A stretch of DNA of 64,000 bases. Source: Atriophallophorus winterbourni (taxonomy: Eukaryota; Platyhelminthes; Trematoda; Plagiorchiida; Microphallidae). This document shows, one piece after another, positions 35,380 to 46,577 of the stretch (the stretch's first letter is position 1; every line of letters begins with the position of its first letter). The stretch covers positions 1-64,000 of the forward strand of contig JACCGJ010023238.1 of the NCBI GenBank assembly GCA_013407085.1, written 5' to 3'. The translations under genes were made by a program, and so were the position numbers. The notes beneath the pieces were generated by a model, which made no database searches, was not told where the DNA came from, and was given only the letters and a program-made list of their open reading frames with translations.

Positions 35380-36240
35380 TAGTTACCAGTGGGGTCCCAC
35401 AAGGTTCAGTATTAGGACCAATACTCTTTCTGATCTTCATCGATGATCTGGCATTGCAGTTGTCATGTCCCTGCTACATGTTTGCATGATTGTGTCAAAT
35501 TCACCGGATCCAGTGATCGCGGTGATTTGTTGAGAGATATTGAAAAGGTTATTAAATGGTCGCAGGATTGGGATCTTCCTCTAAACTATAGTAAATATTA
35601 TCTGTTGTCTGCAGCAGTCGACAGAATTATAGTAACTGCGAATAACGAAAGGATCGACTTTCAATCTAGTCAGAGGATTAAGGATTTGTGTATAGTCGTA
35701 ACAGCGGACTTCAAATGGGCTGCGCAGTGTGCCACAGCTGCACAACGAGCAAGAGGAGAACTCTTTAGGCTTAAATCCGTTCTGAAATGTGGAACGCCGC
35801 ATTTAAAATACTGCATGCAAGCATGGAGCCACTTCTTTCAAAAGGACATATTACTACTAGAAAGAGTCCAACGACTAGCTACCAAAATGGTTGAAGGTAT
35901 GTTTGGGAAACCCTATGAAGAACGTCTAATTTCTTTAGGTCTCTTCTCCCTTCAGCATCGGCATCTACGGGGTGACCTCATAGAAACTTTCAAAATCCTG
36001 AAAGGCTTAGGCGACGAGTGCTGTCAAATCCTGTTCCCTCGAGCAATCAACTCCTTAACTAAAGGACATACATTGAAGCTCGCGAAAAACCACAGCCGTC
36101 TGATTCTTAGGCAAGAGTCGTAAGCTTTTGGAACAAGCTGCCTGAGGAACTAATAGCTTGCACATCAATAGGTGCATTCAAAAAGGGGTTAGTAGTCTTG
36201 TGGCTTTGGCTTTTCCCAGACTTTTTCCCGTGAATATACA
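35380..36240 (+). mobile_element. Non-LTR reverse transcriptase fragment, copy A
   Basis: It starts in the core block (VTSGVPQGSVLGPILFLIF), breaks with a stop where FADD should follow (CYMFA then stop), then has a long frame 35443-36123 with VVTADFKWAAQCATAAQRAR, KDILLLERVQRLATKMVEG and LGLFSLQHRHLRGDLIETF. The latter half is a well-kept thumb/C-terminal region. The same family is repeated immediately downstream and, inverted, at 22.3-22.9 kb. Confidence 0.8.
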
Positions 36241-36419
36241 GGTTGTCTTTCGTAATAATTGTCCATTTTTTGTTCATTATGAAATTATATGGTCTTGACC
36301 ACGATTTTAAAAAAATCCTGTTATATAATGCCTCGTTTCAAATGTCATGTTTTAAATGTACGCACCAATTTCCACAGCTAATCTCCTACCGGCTTGGTGA
36401 AGAGAAACCCTTTCCGTTT

Positions 36420-36740
36420 TTCCCAGTCGCAGCTACAAATTCTGGGACCAAAGGACGGCTTGGAAAACACCGGACGTACCTACGCATACGACAAGGATAC
36501 CAGAGAAAAATGAACCAACTTTGGCATTGGTGGGCGCTCCTTTGAAGCTTCCCGCAGACGGAAATTCTGGACGCTGGATTGGCTTATCCCTTGGCGACGC
36601 GATCGTCGAGGATATCCAAATCACAATAAGAAAAAACGCTTTGGCAGTGATGGTAGCTTCTCTGCAGCTTTCCACCGAAAGAAATTCTGGACGCTCGATT
36701 TGCTCGTTAGCCACATACTGTCCTGTGGGCTGGATTCGAG
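36420..36740 (+). repeat. R4 module, partial tandem units of about 120 bp
   Basis: Related units near 36520-36585 and 36640-36705 share GCTTTGGCA, GCTTCC..CAGACGG or CACCGAAAG, and AATTCTGGACGCT; a third trace lies near 36426. The second unit plus flanks matches 22002-22235 in inverse orientation. Confidence 0.6.
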
Positions 36741-36789
36741 CATTCCTTAGCGACCGTTCCTCTACTGTCAGGGTAGATGATACTTAATC

Positions 36790-38065
36790 CGCAAGTGCGC
36801 ATGTAACGAGTGGGGTTCTCCAGGGCTCAGTCTTAGGGCCGCTGCTGTTCCTCATCTTCATTGATGATCTAGCCAACCAACTGCGCTCACCCTGTTATAT
36901 GTTTGCTGACGACGTTAAAATTGTCGGTAGGACGGATAACTCCGATCTGATAAGTGATGTGAAAGCTGTAACAGCATGGCGGGTAAGTGGGACCTTCTTC
37001 TTAACCTAGATAAGAGTCACTTGCTCTCTACACTGGCAGGCAACATGATTGTGTCTACGCCCTCAGCTCACACGGAGTTCCGTAGGGTAAAGTCTACTAA
37101 GGACCTAGGAATCGTAGTCTCCGCAAACTTTAAGTGGGCTGACAATGTGCTGCAGCAGCTCAAAGGGCCAGGAGGGAACTCTTTCGACTACGTTCAGCCC
37201 TCACTTGCAGAAAAGCTGAGGTGCTATTGCCCCTCTACAAGGCAATGGTAAGGCCACATATAGAATACTGTATCCAGGGTTGGAAACCATATTACCAGAA
37301 GGATATCGTGCAGCTAGAAAAGGTACAGAAGCTGACCACTCGCATGATCGAGGGGTTAGCATACACCAATTATGAAAATCGTCTATTAACACTAGGACAT
37401 TTCTCACTTAGGAGGAGGCAACTTAGGGGGATCTTATAGAGACCTTTAAGGTTGTCAAAGGATTAAGTTGTCTCGAATTCGATGACTTTTTTCGGTTCTC
37501 TCCTTTGGTTGGTACACGAGGGCACAGTCTTAAGCTAAGTAAACAACACATCAAGCTCGAATCCAGAACGCACTTCTTTAGCATCCGTATAGTGAACGCG
37601 TGGAACTCACTTCCCGCAGAACTAATCATGGCAACTTCAGTAATTGCGTTCAAACATGGGCTGGACGAACGGTGGCAAGTGCTCTTCCCGGAGCATTGCC
37701 CTTAAGACTAAATCCCCCATATTTATGATAAAAAACACAAAAATATTCGAAAAACATTTTGAAACACAAAAATGAGTTTTTTTTCATTTTTTCGTATTTG
37801 TGGAAATAAACTGCTGTCCATCGTCTTTTCATTCGATTGGACATGCAACATGCATAACTCTCTCACCTTTCGGTGATGAGACATCTCCCATCTTCCATTC
37901 ACAGTTACACTCCCCTGTGTTACTTACGAATCAATCCTGGTAGTGGCGGGTGTTTTCAAGCACATCTCCGAAAGAATATGGGCACTCGTTTCGACTTAGT
38001 CGACTATCGCCCTGTGATACTGATACTGATACTGTGCAAACGAACTGAACTGAACTGAACTGATT
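36790..38065 (+). mobile_element. Non-LTR reverse transcriptase fragment, copy B, with intact catalytic box and 3' tail
   Basis: It begins with GSVLGPLLFLIFIDDLANQL and CYMFADDVKIVGRTDNSDL, so the FADD box is intact here, unlike in copy A. One frame slip near 36980 leads into 36976-37251 (KSTKDLGIVVSANFKWADNV), then 37221-37439 (MVRPHIEYCIQGWKPYYQKD) and 37505-37705 (RTHFFSIRIVNAWNSLPAEL). It ends with three TGATAC units (about 38019-38036) and the (GAACT)n tail. At least three frame breaks make it non-functional. Confidence 0.8.
38042..38062 (+). repeat. Pentanucleotide tail (GAACT)4
   Basis: It marks the 3' end of copy B and matches the tail at 21977-22001 when read on the other strand. 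Confidence 0.9.
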
Positions 38066-38375
38066 ATCAGACCAAAATTTAATTTGTTTATTTGAAAATA
38101 AAGTGACAAAATTACCATATTAATTGGAAAATTCCAATAATAACTAAATTCGGACCACATCGACTACATCGAAATTAAAATGATATCGGGATTTGTTTTA
38201 CTCCACACACGTGAATATGGAATCGACATTAAAAGTCGACACTTGACGCGGGTTTTTTATGTATTTTTGTCGGCGGTAATTTGACTTCGGAAGATACTTC
38301 ATTGTGTGGAATAATCGTAATAATTTTGTTTTGCCTCCATTCTATTGCAAATAAAGTCAAGTTTTCGCATGCCAC

Positions 38376-38592
38376 ATGTCTCATTCGCTGGGAGGAATTC
38401 AAGTTTCTGTTCCCTCGACTGTGTTTCCCGGCAGAACGGGTTTGATTCAAGTTATTCCCGCAAGTTCCAGTGCACCCGGTCAGAGCTTGATTCAGCATGC
38501 ATCTCCGGTTGCGAGGTCCGAAACAATAATCAGAGCAAACACTTTGAGTTCGAATACCGCTGTGCAATATGTCCGAAAACCAGCTATTACGG
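38376..38592 (+). CDS. LIN54: LIN54-like exon, first visible
   Basis: It encodes a Ser/Thr/Val-rich stretch with [18 protein letters not shown] and [13 protein letters not shown], like the low-complexity N-terminal half of LIN54. Phase 1 at ACG G/GTGGGT completes the codon with the next exon. The ATG at 38376 is preceded in frame by TAA, so it could be the start; an acceptor just upstream (ATAAAG) would make it internal. Confidence 0.6.
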
Positions 38593-40208
38593 GTGGGTTT
38601 TGTGTTATTTTTCCCGGCAATTTCATACTCATCTTTATACTCCTTCAATATAATTTATTTCTTTAAAACCTGATATTCCACTCGTATGAATGCGAAAAAT
38701 TTCGTTACTTAGTCTTTCTTTAGAATGATTACGATCTAATTTGCTAACGTGGAAGATAAGCCCTGGGATAATTTTAACCTAAATAAATATAATATATTTA
38801 TGAACCTAACACATTTATTTTAAATATACAATGAAAATACACTTCTTTGATTAATTCTATTTCAACTGAAAATTGAACTGCAGCCATTTAGTGACAGGTT
38901 GAGTCAATGTCAGAAATACGAGATATACAACCACTACATTATCAGGTGAATCCATCCTTGTAACCGTTACAGGGTGAAAACCATACCATATTTCCAGTTG
39001 CTCCTTATTAAAAAATGAGGCCGGAATGTTGATACGTTGATGGCGAAAAATATACCGACCCACTAGTATTTTTCGAACGCTCATACGTTTTTCGCAACAT
39101 TAAAATGAAATGCTAAGAATACTTTGTTGCTTGGTCATCTGCAAATGAATTGCCGTCACTACAGGGTTACACAAAACCGTTGGTAAATGATATTCGTTAC
39201 ATCGCTCATAGCGAAACCCATTCTGGTTTCTCTGATCGTCGCTTTTATATTCAATCACAATTTCGGATTCATACTCTGTGCTGCACAGACTCATTTGAAA
39301 GGCTGCTTGTCAAGCTACCAACCTATGCTGACATGGACAGAAGTCTGTGGAAAGCTGTCATTCCTGTGTATTTTTAAATTCAGCTTATTGCGTATGGTGA
39401 TTGATTTCATGCGGTACACGTGCATGACATGTATTGCAAACGAACCTGTACATAGTATTAATATTCTCAATATTTTATTTATTCCGATGTTATTTCTTTC
39501 ATAGCTGACGCCACGTTATATTGATTTCTATCATTGTTGACTTACAATATTATAGTAGCCACTGTTTCACCGCCAGTGTCGTTTCTGTGGAGAAAATCTC
39601 AAAAAACTAGTGTATGACCATTGTAACTTCAAAAATTTGCATTTAATAAAGTTCTATATTAACTTGAAGTTTCAACTCGGCGTCCAATTTATCGTTCGTG
39701 GCTTGTAAGTAAATGCTTGAACAAATATTTGTTCAGTCGGCTAGTCCATTACCTTGAAGCAGCCACGAATAAAAAAAATTAAATACAGTTGACATGACTT
39801 ATCGTAGGCGTTATCTTTCACCCTGGGTGTAGATTACTAGAGGAAGCTGTTCAACTTCCTTTTTATGCCACTTCATATTTTCCTACCAGTATTTCGCTAA
39901 AACGCGAAATTTCATAATGTGGATGATTGTGTAAGCATATCCCATGGGGCAGTTGCTACCTGTCAGCTAGTGAGTGTCGGTGGCTTGACACGCTGTCGAC
40001 GATGGCTGAGAACCGGCAACAGTGGAGAGAGTGCATTCTATTTTGTGTTCCCCCCTCAACTTTGTAAAAAAAATTTAAAAAAAATGAAAAAATCGACATG
40101 TGGAACAATGGACAAAAAAAATTCCCCCTCATATTGTACTTTTTTTCTTTCTTTCTTTTTCTCGTGCATTGCCGGGTGGCACTTTTTCATTTTTAAATGA
40201 TTGTGTAA

Positions 40209-40248
<40 letters not shown>

Positions 40249-43200
40249 CAGCTTAATTGTTATAGGTAACGCTCTTTGGCTTTTAAGAGATAGCGTTTAT
40301 CATTTATGTAAAAAGCGTTCCTCGTAGTACTAACAAATCTTTATTTGGACTTCATCTATTCTGCAGGTTGCCACTTACAACGATCTGGAACCGAGATCGC
40401 GGTGTAGACCCTGCTTTCTCATTTTATTTTCTGTTAAGGCCAAATCAAATTTAAAATCTCTCGGTTCATAATTGTAATATTCGATATTACTTTGTGCTGT
40501 GTGGCTAACACCATGTTAAATGGATTGGCCAGAGGTAGCCCATGTGCAGTCTCTAACTGTGCGGCACTGCCTGGATCAGGCTTGAGCTTTCATACCATTC
40601 ATATTGGATCATTTTCGTGTCTCGTTCTTTATTTATATACAGTGGATGATAAGCCACTCCAGTGTACCAATATACTTTGATTTTCATCAACCACCTTCGC
40701 TAGTGCCAGTTTCCGGACGATGATATGGTATGCCATCAAAAGCATGAGCCCATTTAGTTCCTCAAAGCCATAGCCTGTATGTAAGCCGAGACAATGTACG
40801 GTCACAGCAGAGTAATCTCTTTTACATGATGAACGTCTGCCTATTCGTTGCCTTCTGGAAGTAAAGTTACAAACTGATTTCACCCAGATTACATCTTTAT
40901 CTCATAAAAGCTTCAGTTGTCCCATTCTTTATTCATCTCTGGTTTAAATCACTGCTTATTCAATGTTTTAGAGCAACCAGAATGCCCTCTTGCATTTAGC
41001 TCACGACATTCTCATGCCCCTGTTTACATGTGAATTCACAGATCGGGAGCCACGCAAACTGTAATTAATGTTGCATTGGGTTACCTATGCAGACATAATT
41101 ACAGCAGAATCTTACAACGGTACGATTCCCGATATAGTGCGTTTGGAACATCTTTCTACTGTTGACGCCATACATTCACGCCCCACTGGTATTATTCTGA
41201 CTGCAGTCGCTTCTGCATTATTGATCTTACAACTGAGGTGGTGTGCCGAAAAACCCAAAGCCCCTTGAGATCACATAAACTTTCGTTACTGAACACCTAT
41301 ATAACATCGCGCAAACTGATCTGTCAAGTGTAATAACTACATACCTATTATTCTTTCTAATTTTTGGTATTCAGGCGAAGTTCTGTTACTTAAACGCTTT
41401 AAGATGATAAATACACGAATTTTTAGCAGTTGCTAAAATTCCCTAAGACTATTTTTTATTCCATTTTTCAGTTTTGAATCCGAGTAGCACTTTTATCACA
41501 CAATCTGTCGCTCAGCCATACACAACATTTGGTAATACCGTGATGTCCATTAACGCCGATGTAATGCAGAACTTGTCTAATGCCACGGGAATTTCATCCT
41601 CCGGTGTGAATCAGATGGGAATGGGTGGCGCTGCGTCAACTCAGTCAAGTCTGGCAACCTCACGAAAGCCCTGCAACTGTACAAAGTCGCATTGTTTGAA
41701 GCTATATTGTGAGTGCTTTGCCCAAGGACAATTGTGCCAGAATTGTAATTGCAACAACTGTATGAACAACCTGGGCTATGAGGAAGAGCGTGGTCGTGCA
41801 ATTAAAATGACTTTAGAAAGAAATCCTACTGCTTTTCATCCCAAAATCGGTCGTGGTGAAGGCGAACGACGCCACACAAAAGGTTGCAACTGCAAGCGTT
41901 CTGGTTGCCTGAAAAATTATTGTGAATGTTACGAGGCTAAAATCAGCTGTTCAGATCTGTGCAGGTGCCAGAGTTGTCATAACACAGAAGACAGTGTTGA
42001 GCGACGGTCTTTGCTCAGGCTAGCAGCTATGGGGTCGCTTCGTTCTCGCCAAACTTCGTCATTCAAAAAGCACCTGGCTAAGCCTCATCCAGAAACGTGA
42101 GTTTCATAAATCACTTGTGGTTAAAAATCAAACTGATTGTTCGTCAGTGTAGGCTCACACAAGAAATATTATCCGTCTCGTTCATATCTTTTAGTCCCAA
42201 TTACTAAAAAAACATCGTGATTTGAAACCAGTAGTGAACTGCATGATGAAACACGCTGCAGTCTCATTGCCATTTCTATTTTCTTTCTCATATGTCTGGG
42301 CCTGACAGTATCGTAACCCACGTGCAGTCTCTGACTGTGCGGCACTGAGCCTGGATCAGGCTTGTGCTTCCATACTTCATACTAAAAATCCAAATAATTG
42401 CATTACACGAATGCTTGCATGCATTTCTATCACACGTCACGGACGTGCGATTGCGCATTTCTTTACCACCGGTAGTGAGCTGTATGCATAAATACACTGC
42501 CATTGTCGGTAACTCTTTTCTTATTTGTCTAATCTTGGACAACCTGACAGTCAGTGCACGTTCAGTCTATGGCTGCACGGGACTTTGCTTGACTCCAGGC
42601 TTACAATTTTGTATGCACTCAATGACCAGTTTCGAACTATTTGCACCCATCATGTATCACGTATCATTTCTAAGTTCGAACTTACAAGCCACTGTTGGGT
42701 AAGCTGGCATAAAAACACGGATGTTCGTTTCAGCTAATGCGTTGGACCTAATTCACTTGCGTTTTTACACATCATGCATGATGTATGTATAAAAACACCA
42801 GTCTGATCCAGGCAGTGTTGCAGTCGGAGACTGCACGTGGGCTAAATTACTGACAGGATGCCCAGGTCTAGACAGAGATGAGAAAGAAAACGAGAGAATG
42901 ACCGTGAGACTTCAGCGTGTTTTCGCATGCTGCACACTCCCGGTGGCAAATCAATTTATAATTTTGTAAGTTGTACAGCACAAACGTATTGTATGATTAC
43001 ACATCAATACATCTCATTGAGCAGGTTGACTGTGCCCGCTTATCATTACAGCAACCTCGACGTTCAAACATGGTTTACCATTTCTCCACTGTTTCAATTC
43101 ATTCTGATCCCAAACGTACTTTCCCCACTTGAGGAATGCAAGCAACACGAAACCGGTCGTGAGGTATGTATGAAATCACAAGCCTGGTGTCAGCCAAAGT

Positions 43201-46200
43201 GCTTTACAAACAGAGTGCATGCGGGCTGAGATAGTGTAAAATTGGCCAGGCGTAGACAGATATAAGAAAGGGTGACTCCAGCGAGTTATCGCATGCAGCT
43301 CACCACCATTGCACATCGGTTTTGCACGGTGACAACTGTGCAGCACGGCACTATTAGACGTCTGCGTGTCTTTCCTAGTATCCTGCCCAGTAAATTGCGA
43401 AATTAATTTTGCAACGGTAATGAGTTGTGTTGGAGACCACGCTGAATTTCGATGCCATTTTCTCATTCTAGGTCCGACATACCCCATGCGCGGCACCGTA
43501 TCTAGAAACGGGCTTGTGATTCTAGCCAGGTCCGGTTAGGGAGCTTGTATGAAAACCAGAAGCTTGAAAAATCACTAACGCTTAAACACCTAGGTGGCTA
43601 TTTTGAATGCATGCAGTTTTAGCGCTCTTGTGAACCAAAACTTTTGTATTTGATGGTGCGTCAGAAATCTGATTTGTAGCTTATGATGTACGAAATTAGA
43701 AGTCTAAATCCATAGAAAGTGTAGGTGGGCTAAGCTACTCTCAGCCAACGCTTAGATGTGTATCGAAAAGAAAAAACTGGCGCTTCCGTGAGTAGATCAA
43801 ATTTATTCGGTATTACTTGCGCAGTGCAGAAGTATTGTTCGGTTTTACTTCAATACTCAGAATGTGGGTGCCAGATGTCTAAAACGTCATTAAATGAACT
43901 TACCACATTAGTTTCTGTTCGTTAGTTTGAAATAGTTGTATCTGATCCATTGCGGAAATCTATAACTGTTCGTGAATGTAGACAAAACATTGCATTTGTA
44001 CATATTTTCTTTGGTAGATTACCCCATGTATTTTTCACATGGGAGGTGGTTGAAGCCACAGCTGGTTGCTTACTTGCTCAAGCCGAAGATGCCGAGCGAC
44101 GTGATTTGCCACCAGCTGCACAGGAGCGTGCAGTCTTGGAAGAGTTTGGACGAATTCTCGAGCATGTCATCGATTCAGCAAGCAAGGTATGGTTCGCATC
44201 TTCTTCTACGAATAGCTGTTTTGCCGTTGCTCATATTCCCGCCCTTACATTTCATTTTGGTCTGATTGTTATTGTGTACATATCATGATTAGGTTCAGTC
44301 ATGAATCTGTCGGCCTGGACAGCTTGACGATATCTATGGCTGCGTGGCACGTTGCCATGCTCTCGACGGGCACTTTCACACATCATACACAATTGATGCT
44401 TTCATTACTACACAGATGTACAATCGTGAGGAATTTCTATGATTAAATTGCCACCAGTAGTTAGCTGCGTGCAGAAACGCTCGAGTCTCAGTACCATTTC
44501 TATTTTATTTGTCTCTCATATCTGTCTAGGCTGGGGTAACCTGACAGTATGTTAGCCCACGTGTAGTCTGTGACTGCGCGGCACTTTGCCTGGATCAGGT
44601 TTGGGCTTTCATTCATTCACCACCTGATAACGGCAAACAGCCAGAAACCGGTAGTGAGCAACATGACTACGCTCGAGTCTCATTTTTATTTCTCATGTCT
44701 ATCAAGGCCTGGCAACCTGTCAGTACCGTAGCCCGTCCGCAGCTCCTGACTGTGGCACTTTGCTTGTGATTTCACATACACATTGACCTGTTTAGCAGAG
44801 TTTAACTTCGGATTGATTTCATGTCAGGGTCTAAACCTCTTCGTTGTTATCCCTACCGGAACCTTTCAATGGATTCGATCGGAGATCACTCTGATTACAG
44901 CTAGCCAGCATTACCTATCATCTGATCGAGACGGGACTCGAACCCACGCATTTCTTGTTAGTAATCTGACGCCTGTTTGTTAAGGCACGCAGTGTAAGTT
45001 ATTGGAAAATATGAATTACCAATAACGGTTATTTGTAGTTTGTCAACGCTGTAAAAGAATGAGGGCATGTGTTCCAGCTAGTTTATATACCATTTGAACA
45101 TTGAAATTACTCTATGGCGTGAAGCAGAATGAGCAGGTATGATGTACCCAGGGTATTCTTTACCATTAGTGTGCTTTCAATGTCGTCCCGATTTAGATGG
45201 TATTATTATCATGGCACGGCTGTGCAATCGTGCAGCATTTATGTGCTGTTCGGCTAACCGTGTTAAATTGATTGGCCAACGGTAGTGAGCTGCATGCTGA
45301 AACACGCTGCAGTCTTACTACTATTTCTATGTCCCCCCTTCACATCTCTCTAGGCCTGGGTGACCTGACATTATCTTATCCCGTGACTGTGCGGCACTGA
45401 GCCTGGATAAGGCTTGTGTTTTCATACATGCCTGCACGGTTGTGCAATCGTGCAGTACTTTGTGCTGTGCGGCTAACACCGTGTTAAATTGATTGACCTA
45501 AGGCATGCTGATACAAGCTGGAGTTTCACTACCATTTCCTGTTCTTTTTTCTTTCTCATATCTGTCTATGCTTGGGCAACCTGACAGTATTTTAGCCTAC
45601 GTGCATCCCTAACTGTGGGGCACTTTGCCTGGATCACTCTTGTGCTTTCACATGCCTGAACGCATTATTATACTTGGCTTAAAATTTGATTGGTTACTAT
45701 CTAATCATTGTATGCATAACCTTTACATCATTACAGGCTCAAGTCCGTTCCTCCACAAGCATTGCGGCAGACAGTGAAGGAGAGGCGTCCGTTTTACACG
45801 GTGGTAGTGGCACACCGGGCTACCCAATCCGCCAAAGTGACGCGGTAGGGGCAGCAACCGCTGCCGCCGCAGCGGCTGATGTACTTCTTCGTGACGATGA
45901 CGACGACGATGATGAAATGCTTCGAGAAATCGGTGTGATGGATGAAAATGAACCCGCTGACGAGGATATATTTGATGATTTGGGCGGGCACCGAGGTTCG
46001 TCACGACGTCATTTGCCCAAACACCCCCGTCGCGTTGGGCGACCGCGGCGTATTCGTGAACCCGAGTTGGACAGTGATGTGGACGAATTAGATGAGCCAT
46101 TTCGAGGCAAACACAAACAGATTGCGAAAAGCAAGTCACGCGTAACAGATATTCCCTACCGCCCGCGGAGGTCCACTGCGGCGAGTGGCCGCAATAATAA

Positions 46201-46228
46201 TAATCACGATCCAGATGACATGATATAG
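38376..46228 (+). CDS. LIN54: LIN54-like CXC-domain DNA-binding protein (gene-level entry)
   Basis: Exons 38376-38592, 41472-42096, 44018-44186 and 45737-46228; all joins keep phase (1, 2, 0). LIN54 is the DNA-binding subunit of the MuvB core that binds CHR promoter elements and works in DREAM and MYB-MuvB complexes in the nucleus. The sequence shows two cysteine-rich repeats, [19 protein letters not shown] and [20 protein letters not shown], each with the Tyr used for base contacts, separated by [19 protein letters not shown]. The C-terminal block [20 protein letters not shown] and [19 protein letters not shown] matches the family helix-coil-helix region. The tail after it (about 164 residues) has runs of Ala and Asp and a basic stretch, and is longer than in vertebrates. 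The visible length is about 500 residues against roughly 750 in human, so upstream exons may be missing. The stop TAG is followed by AATAAA at 46318. Confidence 0.92.
38600..40480. other. LIN54 intron, no gene seen
   Basis: Several open frames between 38857 and 39500 occur on both strands without splice support. Poly(A)-like tracts at about 40060-40100 and the microsatellite are the only clear landmarks. Confidence 0.4.
40207..40248. repeat. (AT)n(GT)n compound microsatellite
   Basis: About 24 bases of AT repeats followed by about 18 of GT repeats, in a LIN54 intron. Confidence 0.95.
40490..40660 (-). repeat. R1 repeat copy, leftmost
   Basis: Reverse copy with GTGCGGCACT.GCCTGGATC and an internal deletion. 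No R1 copy was recognised left of this point, whereas over twenty follow to the right. Confidence 0.65.
41472..42096 (+). CDS. LIN54: LIN54-like exon with both CXC repeats
   Basis: Acceptor CATTTTTCAG, donor AAC/GTGAGT. It carries the entire tandem CXC domain plus the linker. All cysteines of both repeats appear to be present. Confidence 0.95.
43320..44010. other. LIN54 intron, no gene seen
   Basis: No recognised repeat apart from a decayed R1 edge, and no splice-bounded frame. Confidence 0.4.
44018..44186 (+). CDS. LIN54: LIN54-like exon with C-terminal helical block
   Basis: Acceptor TTTGGTAG, donor AAG/GTATGG. It encodes [20 protein letters not shown] and on to HVIDSASK, the region used by LIN54 to join the MuvB core. 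Confidence 0.92.
44915..44998 (-). tRNA. tRNA-like sequence, probably a pseudogene or SINE head
   Basis: The minus strand has a perfect B box and T arm (CGTGGGTTCGAGTCCCG) and a plausible D arm (GCC TTAACAAACA GGC) at normal spacing. The text between them (GTCAGATTACTAACAAGA) resembles the anticodon region of leucine-type tRNAs but does not form a clean anticodon stem. The acceptor stem halves do not pair convincingly. Confidence 0.35.
45737..46228 (+). CDS. LIN54: LIN54-like terminal exon, acidic and basic tail
   Basis: Acceptor CATTACAG. It contains an Ala run, a [18 protein letters not shown] acidic segment, then Arg/Lys-rich text resembling a nuclear-localisation signal ([15 protein letters not shown]) and the end [11 protein letters not shown]. 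This tail has no counterpart I know in vertebrate LIN54. Confidence 0.85.
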   Translation, partial: AQVRSSTSIAADSEGEASVLHGGSGTPGYPIRQSDAVGAATAAAAAADVLLRDDDDDDDEMLREIGVMDENEPADEDIFDDLGGHRGSSRRHLPKHPRRVGRPRRIREPELDSDVDELDEPFRGKHKQIAKSKSRVTDIPYRPRRSTAASGRNNNNHDPDDMI

Positions 46229-46317
46229 AACGAAAAAAACAATACTTTCGAACCAATCAACCACATTGCATGTACACAATTTTGTCCAAATCATATGGTA
46301 CTTTATATTTTTGTCGA

Positions 46318-46323
46318 AATAAA
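46318..46323 (+). terminator. Poly(A) signal AATAAA for the LIN54-like gene
   Basis: A canonical hexamer 90 bases after the stop codon. Use of it would place the 3' end inside the gap before the TFIIE-alpha stop or antisense to its last exon. Confidence 0.6.
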
Positions 46324-46404
46324 TATACACTAATGTTTATAGAGAAAAACGTGTATTTGAAAAATAACTGGCCTCGTAACTGTATGTATGTACATGTACA
46401 CATG

Positions 46405-46577
46405 TTAGAGAAGCATAACATTGCGATAGATCAGTTTGCCTATTCGAACATATTCGGATTTTTCCTGCGGTGTCATTTGTTTGACCATTGTTGGGGTGAT
46501 CTGAGCGTAGGGTATCAATTGTTCGCCAACTCGTATCACGTACTGCTGCTGGTTGGGATTGGCTAGCTCGGTTGATC
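46405..46577 (-). CDS. GTF2E1: TFIIE-alpha terminal exon
   Basis: Acceptor CGTTTCAG. It reads NQQQYVIRVGEQLIPYAQ then QMTPQEKSEYVRIGKLIYRN and TAA at 46405-46407. This is the conserved C-terminal block of the family. No canonical AATAAA follows; a TATAAA variant lies near 46302-46307. Confidence 0.9.

Noticed and set aside
45723..46256. Minus-strand open frame of 177 codons
   Set aside because: It is the antisense of the last LIN54 exon, whose Ala/Asp codon bias keeps the other strand open.
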